From positions 1 to 64,000 of the forward strand of contig LGRX02024578.1 in assembly GCA_001247695.2 (NCBI GenBank): DNA of 64,000 nucleotides, given 5' to 3'. The notes under the pieces were generated by a model. It saw only the letters and a list, made by a program, of their open reading frames with translations. It did not search any database and was not told where the DNA came from. Position 1 is the stretch's first letter. Every line of letters begins with the position of its first letter. Made by a program: the position numbers and the translations under genes. This DNA comes from Cymbomonas tetramitiformis. Taxonomy: Eukaryota > Chlorophyta > Pyramimonadophyceae > Pyramimonadales > Pyramimonadaceae. Positions 48,403-60,354 of this stretch are shown one piece after another.

Positions 48403-50190
48403 TCAGCCATGCGTATGGATGCGTGATATGCTTTTCTGATCGAACAGGTGCTCGAAGAGTTGACGAAGCAATCCAGCGGGCAGAGGGTATACAGCAGTGG
48501 AAACTCCCGCTCCTTGTTGCCCTGGATGAGGTCCCAGTTGAGCAGTTTCCGGATGTGATCCCAGAGTCTGTTGGTGAAGACAAGGAGTATCCATCGTGCA
48601 GTACCGTAGATCCACTGGAGGAGGCGACTGCGTCCAGATGCAAGTAGGCTTGCGATAGCCAGTACCATACATACAGTAAGAGCAATACAACGGGGTAGGT
48701 AACCGGCGAACTACGGGTCGAAATCGCAGCGCAAAGGGAAACCTGCCCATCGGATTTTCCATAAACCAATGCTGGGTTTGAGAAAGTCAAAAATTTGGAG
48801 CGTTCGGCGTACACAAGCATCAGCCTGTCGCAGTTGTCGCACCCCAGTGGTCTTAGCCTGACTGTATTCGGTGCACGGTGGACTAGCCCAGATGACGTCA
48901 AAGTAACCAGGCGCGTAACGCTTGAAGTCCCAGTCCTGAACCTTCTCAGCGTAGGTAGGTTGCCAGCGAGGATCATGATCGACGGTGACCACAGTGCTCT
49001 TCGGATAACATGACATGAAACTTCTCTCCACACTTCCTGTACCACTGAAAAGTACTAGTAGTCGCAACTCGCGTGTCGAGACCACAGAGTCCAGAAGAGC
49101 TAGATGCGTCACAAAGGCGTCAGAGGAGCGACAGTATTGTTCCCAAGGTAGGCAGTTGTCCAGAGAAGTGAGTTTCCCTTCATCAGAAGTATCCAGGAAA
49201 GTTAGAGCTCCGGCGCGTTCCCGCCTTTGCTTCCGCTGCATTCTGACCTCCTGTAAGGCTTTTTCCCGGGCTTGTCCTTCTCGTGATAGTCTCAGTTGTT
49301 CGAACTCCGTGAGCTGTTCGAGTTCACCCCCGTAGTTCAACGACTCACGGGTCTTCCAGGAGTCATGAGCATTAGAGTACCCAGTCCAGCGAACCAGAAA
49401 TTCTTCTACTTCCTTGCCTCCTTTCATAGGTTTCACTCTTCGAGCCAGAATCTTAGACACATGGGTCTGGGATTGTCCATCCACGAGAACCTTGGCAGGA
49501 GTAGGTATTTGTCGACGCAGCGCAAAGGCTTCATCCGCGGTGCGGTATTCCTTGAGGCGATGCTGCGCAAAAACATCGTGGATACGCCATTTAGGGGGTA
49601 ACTTGAGCCGGTAAGCCACCGGAGCACCTCTGTCAATTTCGGGTAGCTCTCGCTGCTGGTCGCTGAAGAACCTCTCGGTGATGGGTAAGGGCCCGTGCCA
49701 GCGAGGTCCCAGCTTCCTGAAGGATTCGCGGTTCATGATATTTTCCGTGAGATGCTTGGCATCTACCCAGACCAAGTCTCCCAACTGAAAGGATTTGGCG
49801 GTGTGACGCTGGTCAAACTGATGTCGCTGGCGTTGCTGTGCCAGTTCTAGCTTAGTGCGGGCGTCCTCTAGTTGAGCCGCGAATTTACTAGCCATCTCGT
49901 GTGCCGTACCTTCTCCACCCTTACGCTTGGAGTGTTGTCCAGCAGCCGCTTGCAGGAACAAGTCCAGTTGCGACATAGGCGAGTGCCCCAAGACCAACTC
50001 AAACGGGGTAAAGCCGGTTACATCGCTCCGCGTATCGTTTATGGCGAACTCTACGTTGGCACACCACAAATCCCAGTCTTCTGGATTGCTGCCTACGAAG
50101 GACCTTAGCATGTCTTCTACCACGCGGTTGGTATGTTCAGCTTGTCCGTCCGAACGAGGGTTGAGTCCGAGGCGGGCTTCGCTGGCGCGG
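48403..50190 (-). pseudogene. pol: Ty3-like integrase C-half, chromodomain and C5 methyltransferase of fragment F
   Basis: From about 50190 the frame reads the integrase end (GLNPRSDGQAEHTNRVVEDM, FAINDTRSDVTGFTPFELVL). The C-terminal binding region follows (FQLGDLVWVDAKHL, LGPRWHGPLPITERF, FAQHRLKEY), then a chromodomain-like stretch (ARRVKPMKGGKEVEEFLVRW, GYSNAHDSWKTRESL). After a basic linker comes a C5-methyltransferase: motif I LLVLFSGTGSVERSF, motif IV FDVIWASPPCTEYSQA. Just after LKPSI the frame shifts by one near 48765, and the next frame supplies motif VI (MENPMGRF) and YCSYCMYGTGYRKPTCIW. The catalytic DDE of integrase lies upstream and is missing. Chromodomain and methyltransferase together suggest chromatin-directed integration with DNA marking, which is an inference. 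Confidence 0.8.
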
Positions 50191-50194
50191 AGCT

Positions 50195-50707
50195 GGAGGG
50201 CTCAGGTCGCGGCTTCCTGGCAATCGCAGGATGCCAGGGGAAGGAGAGGTCAAGTTGACATACCGCTGGGGAGTCGCCCTCATGTTTCGCCCTGCACCAG
50301 GGGTGTCAACAGTCAGCACCCTTGGTGACGCCGCTCTTGCATGACGCAGGGGCGGATTAGGGCGCGGTTTAGGTACCGTTACAGCCTCCTCCAGGGAAGG
50401 TGTCACACAAGCGGTTCCAATGTCCAGAGCCAGAGGAGTCACGCTGTTAAACTCAGGAGCATCAGCTGACAGGGTCGACTTCTTCTTGGGTATCTGGAAG
50501 CTTGGCGCACCTGCTGCTGTCGCAGCCTGTGGCGGCTGACCCGGAGAGGGCGCCTTGTAGGTGCCCTTCGCCCCCTTGCCAGTGGTTCCAGTGGCTGCAG
50601 CACCTCTCGTGCTGCGCTGGCTGACCTGTCGTCCCCTTGTACGCCTGGGAGTCGACGTAGATAGGCGACGTTGGAGGTGAGCGTCCCGTGTTGGCGTTTT
50701 GCATCAT
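50195..50707 (-). pseudogene. gag: Gag-like 5' fragment joined directly to integrase in fragment F
   Basis: Starts ATG 50707 (MMQNANTGRSPP). After one frameshift near 50470-50600 a Pro/Ala/Lys-rich sequence is readable (FQIPKKKSTLS, FNSVTPLALDIGTACV). It meets the integrase frame at about 50190, so the Gag-to-integrase interior has been deleted. Confidence 0.4.
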
Positions 50708-51176
50708 GTTGAAATTAAGAGTGGAAAAGTGTAAATCTGACCGTTGGGGAAGTCAAATCTGTCCAATTTGGGCAAATTCCCCCAGAACACTCAGAAAAAC
50801 ATTTCATCGTAGCAGTGGAAGTCGTGGTGAACAAAGAAATATGCTTTCCAGAGTGCAATGCAGTTTTTGGTGGCCAAATTTCAAAAATTGAGTGTTGATC
50901 GGCAGTTTGGCTAATTTCTTGGCGGCCATCCCGGAGCAATCCAGACTAATTGGCCAGGTCCCAGTATTGGAGACTATTTTTTTCCTTCAAAGAATATAAA
51001 AAAAATAGAAAACTATCCTTCTGGGCTCCCGTTTCCTTCTATGTAGTCTGATGGGCTCAAATTTGTCTAATTTTGCTCTGCCGTGCCGGTTGGCCATCCC
51101 AATTTAAAATGTAGCGATCTATGAGGACCCAGGTCTCGGGGCCAGGTTCCAAACGACAAAAAACTATCAAGAAACG
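50708..51176. other. spacer before the copied PLV-2 segment
   Basis: No gene. Mixed composition; may include the leader of fragment F. Confidence 0.3.
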
Positions 51177-51269
51177 TCGGACATTTCGGACATTTTTGTT
51201 ATCTTATACTATTAATGACTATTGTCTTTAAGTGGATAAAACGCATTGATAATATATTTATTGATAACA

Positions 51270-51898
51270 ATGAGATTATTGGAATTGTTCAGTGGAACTT
51301 GTTCCGTGCCAAAGCGTTTCGAGACAAACATCCTAATTGCGAGATTATTTCATTAGACATATTGCCCAAGTATAATCCGACGATAAACGGTGATATATTA
51401 CAATGGGATTTTACCGCTTATGCACCTAAACATTTTGATGTCATTTGGGCTAGTCCACCGTGCACCCAATACTCAAAGGCTCATAGAAAGGGTGAGCGTG
51501 ATTTGGATTTAGCCGATGCCATTGTCAAACATACAATAAAAATCATAAATTACTTTCAACCTGAGTATTGGTATATTGAGAATCCATCAGACGGGGGATT
51601 ACTTCAACACCGAGAGTTTATGCAACCATTATCTCAGTACAAACATATGTGTTGTTATTGCAAATATGGATTTGCGTATCGAAAAATGACAAATATATGG
51701 ACGAATAAAGTAAATTTGAATCTGAAAATGTGTAATAAACAGTCTTCATTTTGTGAAGGCAAGCGCAAATATGGAAAACACATCGCGACCGCTCAGATGT
51801 CACGTAGTTCGTTGGCTCGAGACGTCTCGTACGGCGTGAAACATAAGGAGAAAGCATATGAGATACCATATAGTCTTCTAATGGAATTACTCGATTAA
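51270..51898 (+). pseudogene. second copy of the PLV-2 C5 methyltransferase, motif I out of frame
   Basis: Differs from 30235-30864 by loss of one A in the run at about 51310 (GTGCCAAAGCG instead of GTGCCAAAAGCG) and a few substitutions. The body of the enzyme, including PPCTQYS and the IENP motif, stays open, but the start and AdoMet-binding motif I (LELFSGT) are now in another frame. An alternative frame opens from 51215 without motif I. The product is expected to be inactive. Confidence 0.85.
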
Positions 51899-52061
51899 AA
51901 AAGGGAGGTTGGGTGGTGGGAGGTGCTACTTTTTGGAAAGGTTTTTCATATGACAATAAAATGAAATGATATATTTATGCGAATTCTAAAATACTTTCTA
52001 AAAAAGCCAACCTCCCACCTCCCACCTCCCTTTTTTTACGAAAATATTTTCCACTTGAAGA
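51895..52061 (+). promoter_or_regulatory. third copy of the hairpin/promoter module
   Basis: Copied with the segment above. The C-rich arm reads CCAACCTCCCACCTCCCACC without the one-base irregularity of module 1. The AAAATATTTTCCACTTGAAGA box at 52041-52061 now precedes unrelated DNA. Confidence 0.7.
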
Positions 52062-52081
52062 CTTTGATAACAAAATGTAAA

Positions 52082-55000
52082 AGATACATCTTGGAAACAA
52101 ACCAAGAACCATCTTTAGCTTTCAGCATGCGCAGAACTCGCATGTGCAGCATGAACGAACTAGTCGTTACTACCATGCTGGTCGTTCAACCTACGTCTCG
52201 GGTTCACAACCCAATGGCGGTACCATCTAAGATGATGGGTGACGTAGGTATAAAAGTGAGGAAGCGTTGTGCTTCAGCAGATCCTCTTACAGAGACTGCA
52301 CTCACAAACCCGCTCATCCGTTCACCTGCATTGCTGTCCAACTTTGCAGTGTTTCATTGTATATTGATAATATATTCACGGCGTTTGTATCTACAGCCGT
52401 ATCAGTGGTATTCTCAAAGTCGTCAAGGCACGATACTCGAGAACCCAAGTGGGTGCAGTGATAGACATAGCATATTTAATATTGTTCGCAGGTTTGCAGG
52501 AGGGCGCACATACGACAGCGCTCGCATAAAATTGAATATCTGCAGCCCGAATAATATACGTTCGCATATAGACAACGCAGAAATTGCGCGAGAAGATTTT
52601 CCGCAGCGCACTCGCAGAAACAGCTGATCGCACATATACGCGATAAGGTGTGCATATGACATATATCGGCGCAGCAATGAAATGTACACGATAAATGGTT
52701 CGCGGATATATGCATGTACGCAGATGCGATAAATCATCGGCAAAATCGTTTCCGCGCGGAAAATCATCAGCGCAGTATCGCAATTTTCATGATTGCGCTG
52801 AATTGCTTTTTGTACGGCCTCATATATGTTGATGCGCGATGATCACTAAATTGCAGATGGCAGCATGCGTGATGGTCGCATACTGCACGATGGTCACATA
52901 TTTTGCAGAAGTTGATCGCAGCATGCGCGCGCTTGCAAGAATCACGTTCGAAAATTGTCCAGAATGATATATGACATAGTGGTCATCGACAGAATCTTAA
53001 TTTGTATACATGTCAGCGCCCGTATCATGTGCTGATGAATGGCGACGACAATTCATACTTTTCATCAGCAGCGCGCTCGCATTTGTATACAACGTACATC
53101 AGCGATTTTTGCAAATCATCTCTACGCACTGTTTACAATCACTGCGTGCAATGATGTATGGCCTGTCAGCATAATATATACCTTTCATGATTTCATAAAA
53201 TGCGAGGAATGCTCGATTTTAGCACGTACAGTTTTAATGTGTCTACATGCAGTGAGGAGCACACATGTGTACGCGCGATAGAATCATATGCAGAATGATT
53301 GTATATATGCAGGAATGCTAAGAGCACATGATCGCTATGCTGTGGATACATACTGCTGTGAATGCCTTATTATCATACTGCAGCAGATTCCAATGTTCTG
53401 ATGACCACACAAATACTTTTGATCATCAGCATTATACTTATCAGCAGCACAATGATCTGTGCACAATATGTGTGTGCAGATTAGCACACACACACATACA
53501 CTCATTTCACTTACAGCAATCATTAATACACAGTGCATATACTTCTATATCATGCACACATCTTATGCTGAATGATTGCAATGTTGTAAATGGTACATAC
53601 TTTATTATACTGTACAGCTTGATCACGATAACAGCTGTAGTACATAGAGCATAAGCATATTGCAGTGAATGCTAGTCTATATTCGAATCCATGTTGCAAA
53701 GGGTGCCTGACAGTAATCTAAACACCATAATTAGTTTGTCGTGCCCTGGTGGAGCCGAGATGCTCTCCAGGTAACATGTACATTCTATGGTGGATTACTT
53801 GAAGGAATGCTCACCTGAGCTTCATGTAAAATCTATCAGCAACTCATCACGTAATGAGATTATCATGGAATTACAACAATCCCTAAACTATATATATCAT
53901 GTTAGATGTAATCAGTACGTGGTATGCTGACAATCTGCATGATAGGTTGTTAGGATATTGTGATATCCATAAAGATCTTGCAAAGTGTGTGCAAGTAAAA
54001 ACACACACACATAGTACTAATCAGCACAATACACTGCACAAACACTAGCATTCATTATACATGTTGACAATACACTGACTCCAAGTGTAATGATCAAGTA
54101 TTGTATCAATACATAATATATAGATACCATTTTCCAAACACATGTGCGTGGAAAATGTCAGTGATTGCGATAGATAAGGGAGCAGGATAAGACAAGATGC
54201 TGTAGGGCTGGATGGAGTTATCTCCAGACCCGAAGGCAAGATACTGCACCCATTAAACAGCTGGTAACTGTTGGGTGCAGTCCACTCGTCATTCCACACA
54301 CACACTATCGCTGGAGCAACATCAATATCTACATTGCATTCTGACAGTTGATACAGATGATCACTTCACATGCATGTACCAACTCAGATCAGCAACCATA
54401 CATGAATTGACAAAAGGTGGTTGTGGACGTACACACACACAAACATTGTGTTGTGTAAAAACTGCTTAGATTACATCTAGCAGTGTCCAGATGTATTTGA
54501 ACACAGAGATATCACTTGATATACTCGTTGTATACATCCAAATATATCTTAGGATCTGACACAACTGTGAATTCATTTACAGTTGATTTATCTTAAATAT
54601 CACCAGAGAGTGCATTTGCCTCCATGAGTTTCAATCAGAAAAACCCACATTACATGTTCACTATACATGTTGATTTTTGAGATATTCACTGTTGTGCCAT
54701 GAAAAATATCATGTGCAAAAGTGAAGAATGTTGCAATATTTCTGTAGCTTGCAACACACACACACACTGAGATATGATATATATATTATCCGAAACATGG
54801 CTGAAAAAGGCTGTAAAATCGGTGAAAAATGCTGGCGATAAATTTCAAAACTGAAATTTCGACCTCATTTTATTTCAAATAATATTTTAATACCTATTGA
54901 GGTATGTGAAAATCACAACAACCATGGTCATATCTCGTGTAACACCCTAGATATTAGGTGTGTAATATATAGGGGTGAACATATTGGCTGTAACGAGAAA

Positions 55001-55309
55001 TCGGTCAAAATACAATACGTGTAATCTTTTGCAAATTCGGGATTGATTTTTTTTGCTATAATGGATATTTATCTATCAAATAACAATCCCTGAAAGACAT
55101 AACACGTGTAACACCATGTAACACCCTAATATTTGAATGTGTGTGTCAGGGGTGTAACGTACCCTCTGAAAATCACTTAACATTCACTTAGGTATTGAAT
55201 GCAGTTTTGCTTAAAAATCTTTGCAAAAACATTATACTGCTTATTTTTTACCTGTATTAGGGTTACTGATATCAAGTAACACCCTAAACACTGTATTGAG
55301 TAACAGGGT
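52082..55309. other. 3.2-kb AT-rich region without a recognisable gene
   Basis: Open frames are short and show no domain. Rich in TGCAG, CATCAGCAG and ATATAT words, with CA microsatellites at about 53485-53500, 54000-54010, 54425-54440 and 54752-54768. Between 54935 and 55300 the word GTAACACCCTA recurs several times, possibly part of a retroelement leader or LTR next to element C. Confidence 0.4.
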
Positions 55310-56283
55310 CACTGTAACTATATATAGCTGCGCGGTGACCTCTCTCCTCTCCAGGTGAGGTAAACAGTCTGTTGGGCTCACCATGCTCGTTCACCCTTGG
55401 GATGACTTCTACGATCTCCAGGCCAAATTCACGTAGCAACGGTCGCCAACTCGCCTGAGGGAAGTCGGGCAACAAGAACAAGGAGGCCCCGGTATCGATG
55501 AGGACCTTCACTCTCACCTTGCCAATCCACGCCCAAAAGATCATGAGAGTGGGCCCGGACGCATCCATGGCAGCTAGCACATGTTCGTCCAGCCACTCTC
55601 CCCAACGCCCCGCCCCCGCGTCCACGCCTATGTCCGGCCTGATGCTGGCCAGTTTGTGCAAACCTGGCTCCACTTCCCGCGGGTTCAGTTCTTCGTCAGA
55701 GTTGTCGTCGGGTAGGTGGTAAGTGCCTGCCTCCGCTATCAGGGCAGTCCAGCGGGCAGACCTGGTGATGGAGTCTTCCGGCGCTGGATCATCTGGCCAG
55801 GGTGCTGGTCTGGCGGTCGCCGTTTCCCTGCTCGCCTTCACCATCTTCCTCAGGTGCTCTATGCGGCCCTTCACCTGTACCATGGCACTCCTGACTCTGT
55901 GCTGATGCACCTCTGCTTCCCGCCGCCTGCTCGTCAGTGTCCTGGCTGCCTCCCACGCTGCTGGTTTGTCACGTTGCACTCGCTGTTGTGCTCGCGACAG
56001 CGGCGGCGGCTTGGCACGGTCCAGTCGTCGTCGCAGCGCACGTCCAAAGAGCTGCCGGGGCGCTGCCTCCTCCCTGAACCTCACCCTTCTGGCACCTGAT
56101 GATGGCTGCAAGGCGCGCTGGTACACACCTTTTGTGCACGGGTGTCCCTGACTTCCTTGCCCGAACAAAGGGAACCTGATTTGTACCTCTGTTGGGGTGG
56201 ATGCCTGCGCTGGTGCCACCTCTGGCTCCATCTCGCTTGGAGCCACCACAGTAACCGGGTGAGTCCGCTTCAACCACCTCACA
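55310..56283 (-). pseudogene. duplicated protease region fused to Dam-like methyltransferase tail
   Basis: Positions 55481-56283 repeat 58054-58853 (803 vs 800 bp, one 3-bp indel). The repeat ends in the protease active site (VKVLIDTGAS); instead of protease, FLLPDFPQASWRPLLREFGL and EIVEVIPRVNEHGEPNRLF follow. These match the Dam-like domain of element A (FVLPDHQSKLPAWRKLF; IVEVVPTHDDKGEPNQLF). The deletion therefore runs from protease to the methyltransferase, showing that the full-length element C also encoded a Dam-like enzyme downstream of RT. The catalytic NPPY motif lies in the deleted part. Confidence 0.75.
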
Positions 56284-58966
56284 CCCTTACGAATGGGAGA
56301 TGTCCTAGGTAGCTCTGCATCATACGCTGCCAGCAAGAAGGACTGTTTGACAACCCCATGGGCATAACCAGCCACTCATAAGCTCCGAACGGCGTGGTCA
56401 TCGCTGTCTTCTCGATAGCGTCCTCCTCCATGGGCACCTGCCAGAATCCCCACAGAGCGTCCGCGGTGGAGAAGATAGTCGCTCCCTGGAGGTCGTCAAT
56501 GAGGGACTGTACGTCAGGGAGAGGGTAACGGTCCTTCACAGTGATCTCGTTGATCTGGCGATAGTCGATCACCAGTCGCAGCTCCTTGGGGTTGGAGGGC
56601 TTGGGCACCATCAGGACTGGACTGCCCCAAGGTGAAGACGAGGGACGAATGTATCCCTTTGCCAAGAGCTCGTCCAGTTGCCCACGAAGTTGTCGTAACT
56701 CCTCGATGGACAGCTTGTAGCACCTCTTGTGCCGTGCGCCATCACGGTACTCGGGGTCCACGCGCAGCGGCGATTTGTGGTCGCGGTCCACGACGCCCTT
56801 GGGAAGCTCCATGCCCACCACGTCCTGGTACCACTGCTTCAGCTTCACCAGCTCGTCCAGGATCCATTGTGGTACCTCTGCGTCCTCCTCATCCTGCTTA
56901 GCCTCCTTGGTCTCGCCTTCGTGCTGCTTGACCTTGCCATCCGCGCCGCTGCTCTGCTCTTCACTAGGTGTTGCTGCAGCAGCTGGTGCCTCTTTCCTGA
57001 AACAGCTATACCCATCTTTGCTTTGCCCTGCCTCAGCTTCTATAGGTGCTGCCAGTACTGGCTCGCTAACTCTGCGCGATCTCCTGTGGTTCACCCCTCT
57101 GCTCCTCCGTTGCTCCTGCTGCAGACGCAGAGCCTGCCCTGTTTTCCACAAACAGTATGCCTCCTCTTCCCACTCAGGTTCCAATTCCTCCGCGTGGTGC
57201 TGTGCAGCCTGCTCCCTGCGCTCTCGTGGAAGCATCTGGAATGCCTCCCATCTGGCCCTTGTGGGGTAAGGTCCCCAGTCTCGCACAGCGGGTTGCGCTG
57301 ATGTGGGGCACGTCGCCGGTCGCAGAGCACACACCTGCTCCTGAGCCCAGTCCTCCTGCTCTGTTGCATCTTGTTCAGATTCAGACGAACTGCTGTCGGA
57401 GATTAGGGTGGCTATGCTTGCTACTGTGCTGTCGCTGTTGCAGCCTTCCTCGTCAGAGGTAACTTCCCCCCCCCTTTGCCTAGCGTTGTCACCCTCTGCT
57501 TCCGATGATGAGGATGAAGATGACTCTGATAGGGCTGCAGAGGCCTCTAAGGGAGAGTTGGGGTCGTCGGTGGCCTCCATTTTAAATGTGCCATCTGGAG
57601 CCAGATACATCAGGTACGCCTCCTCGCCGCTATTCTTCAAGGCTCGCAGGTCCTTCCTGGCTTGCTTAGTACTGATAAGCTGTGCCTCTACCAGTCCCAT
57701 GGCCTGCCCAGACCCTGTAGATGACGACCCTGGATTGCATCCCGCAATGACTACCTTCTGTGACCCATGGCCAAACCGCACACTCCCATACTGTGCGTAG
57801 TCAAAGGTGATCCGCCGCTGAGCTCGTAACCAGTCACCCCCCAGCACCACGTCCACTCCCAAGGATAAGGGCATCACTCGCAGAGTTACCTGCTTGGCAT
57901 AACTTCCCTTCCGCGTCTCCGCCGTGAGCTTGGGTCGAATGCAAGAGTTGGCGTCGTAGACTGTGCCATCTGCAACCTGCACCCGCATTGGTTTCTCATG
58001 GACTGATGGTTGAAGCTTGAGCTTCTTCACAGTCTCTAGGGATGTGAAGCTGGAGGAGGCCCCGGTATCGATGAGGACCTTCACTCTCACCTTGCCAATC
58101 CACGCCCAAAAGATCATGAGAGTGGGCCCGGACGCATCCATGGCAGCTAGCACATGTTCGTCCAGCCACTCTCCCCAACGCCCCGCCCCCGCGTCCACGC
58201 CTATGTCCGGCCTGATGCTGGCCAGTTTGTGCAAACCTGGCTCCACTTCCCGCGGGTTCAGTTCTTCGTCAGAGTTGTCGTCGGGTAGGTGGTAAGTGCC
58301 TGCCTCCGCTATCAGGGCAGTCCAGCGGGCAGACCTGGTGATGGAGTCTTCCGGCGCTGGATCATCTGGCCAGGGTGCTGGTCTGGCGGTCGCCGTTTCC
58401 CTGCTCGCCTTCACCATCTTCCTCAGGTGCTCTATGCGGCCCTTCACCTGTACCATGGCACTCCTGACTCTGTGCTGATGCACCTCTGCTTCCCGCCGCC
58501 TGCTCGTCAGTGTCCTGGCTGCCTCCCACGCTGCTGGTTTGTCACGTTGCACTCGCTGTTGTGCTCGCGACAGCGGCGGCGGCTTGGCACGGTCCAGTCG
58601 TCGTCGCAGCGCACGTCCAAAGAGCTGCCGGGGCGCTGCCTCCTCCCTGAACCTCACCCTTCTGGCACCTGATGGCTGCAAGGCGCGCTGGTACACACCT
58701 TTTGTGCACGGGTGTCCCTGACTTCCTTGCCCGAACAAAGGGAACCTGATTTGTACCTCTGTTGGGGTGGATGCCTGCGCTGGTGCCACCTCTGGCTCCA
58801 TCTCGCTTGGAGCCACCACAGTAACCGGGTGAGTCCGCTTCAACCACCTCACAGCTCGCCTCAGCTTCTCGGTTGCCTTTTGGGCTGGTCCCGGGCCATA
58901 CCTCATCCGGTGGTCTTCTCTGAAATGGGTGTTCCACCGGTAGGGCTGGCTGTGTCGCCCCCTCAC
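56284..58966 (-). pseudogene. pol: Ty3-like protease and RT N-terminal half of element C
   Basis: 895-codon ORF from 58966. An Arg/Pro-rich linker is followed by the retropepsin (VKVLIDTGASSSFTS, VADGTVYDANS, VDVVLGGDWL). About 250 residues of acidic and Ser-rich linker lead to RT: LRQLRGQLDELLAKGYIRPS, PVLMVPKP, LRLVIDYRQIN, KDRYPLPDVQ, ADALWGFWQVPM, EWLVMPMGLSNSP. The frame breaks off at LGHLPFVR, just before the catalytic YxDD box, at the junction with the duplicated segment (56283). Relative to element A the motifs agree closely, but linkers do not, so A and C are different families. Without the catalytic aspartates it cannot encode active RT. Confidence 0.9.
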
Positions 58967-59046
58967 AGACCTCTCCTCCAGAGGCCTGGTCCCGCTCCTG
59001 TCGGCCTCAGCAAGGGGCGGAGTACTCCCCCTGCTGGCTCCGGGAC

Positions 59047-59269
59047 CTATGCCTTGCGACCGGGAGAGGAACTGGCCCCCGCGGCCTCTCCCTCGCCAAA
59101 ATCTGAACCCCTCTCCTGCGCGATGACTGCGAACGTCTCCTCCATAAGTTCCGGGCTTGCGCCAGAGTTCTCCAGGGTCTCGAACGCCTCATCCCAGATG
59201 CACTTTACCCATGCAGCTTTCTTCTGCTGGTCGTGCTGCTGCGGGCAGTCCCTCGCCAAGTGCTCCTTA
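59047..59269 (-). pseudogene. gag: Gag C-terminal end of element C (second half of the zinc knuckle)
   Basis: Frame begins at the transposon border with KEHLARDCPQ, giving the His and last Cys of a CCHC knuckle, then QQKKAAWVKCIWDEAFETLE and a Gly/Ser-rich end with a TAG stop at 59047. The target duplication CTTA at 59266-59269 marks the insertion point. Confidence 0.8.
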
Positions 59270-60354
59270 TGGCTACTGCCCGGTGGTACTAGTCATAGTA
59301 CCAGAATCGAATCTGGTACTATCACAAGTACCAAAACGCTAGAATTTTTTTTGATGTCCTCCTCCATCCTGATGGTGATATCCATGATATACCATTACCT
59401 TAACGACCCAAACTGAGTTGTATTATGCCCCATTGGTCCATAGGTTACGTGTAGCCCTCCCAGTGGATGCATATTGCCAACAAGGTGGAGTTTTGTGTTG
59501 CACAATGGTGTCTCACTTGTCTTCGAAATCATGGCGCTACTTTCGGATTTTTTTTTGAACAGACTTGGGATTCTATTCAACCCAGCGATGGCTCAAATTG
59601 AAGCTGTATAACATGGCCAATGATGCATGTGAGCATGGGGCAGTTGGCATACTGCCCATCGCTGATACTGCGACATGCTAAACATCCCATCTCCATCAAA
59701 TGGTCCAACTCAAGATTCCTTAAGTATGAGGGCTATCGTCGATTTTGGAGCCTAGTCGTGGCACTAAAGCTACGAAATAAGTATATTATAACGTCGGATC
59801 GCCTCACCAGCGTTTATGACATCAAAAGTAAACCCATATATCGATTTTCAAGACCTTTACATGCATGAGAAGTTGCCGTACTTGGACTCTACACATGGAA
59901 CTTAAGTACGAAACCGCTCCCGATATTACTACAAAAAATGCTGAGAGGCCATTTTATCACACCCTTGGGTGTTATCGAATCCCAATACTGGCGTTAAAGA
60001 CGTTCAAATGGCACAACGCATGACGACCACTTAGGATACATCTCAATAATGAAATTTGACATTATGCATGCCACCTCGTGGCCACATAGCGTGCCCTTTT
60101 AAGTCACCGCGCGCTTGGTACTTGTGACAGTACCAGAAATTTTAATTAATTTTATGGCGTTACACCCCCCAAAAGCACACCGCACATACACATACCTAAA
60201 GTTCACGAGAGTACATTTCAGCATCAATAACAATTCAAAAGGGTCCCAAATGATTTTTCAAAACCTTCATGGGACTCATACACCCCATCTAGTGCCCATA
60301 ATAAAGCATACATTTTGGTACTTGTGACAGTACCATACCACCGGGCAGTAGCCA
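59270..60354. mobile_element. non-autonomous DNA transposon inserted in the Gag zinc knuckle
   Basis: 1085 bp with terminal inverted repeats TGGCTACTGCCCGGTGGTA, nearly continuous with subterminal GGTACT(A/G)TCACAAGTACC blocks, and a 4-bp target duplication CTTA (59266-59269 and 60355-60358). The subterminal palindrome GGTACTTGTGACAGTACC also occurs inside at about 60117. Short internal frames show no transposase. The superfamily is not clear from a 4-bp duplication alone. Confidence 0.85.

Larger units (their letters stand above)
51177..52081 (+). mobile_element. duplicated PLV-2 segment (methyltransferase plus hairpin module)
   Basis: Copy of 30142-31047 with only a few differences. It begins in the short TCGGACATTTCGGACAT repeat at the start of the neighbouring viral gene and ends 5 nt before the RING start codon, so it holds exactly one gene and its flanking regulatory DNA. 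Confidence 0.92.

Noticed and set aside
51618..51956. Minus-strand ORF over the methyltransferase copies (also 30584-30922)
   Set aside because: Exact shadow of the C5 methyltransferase and hairpin module in antisense.
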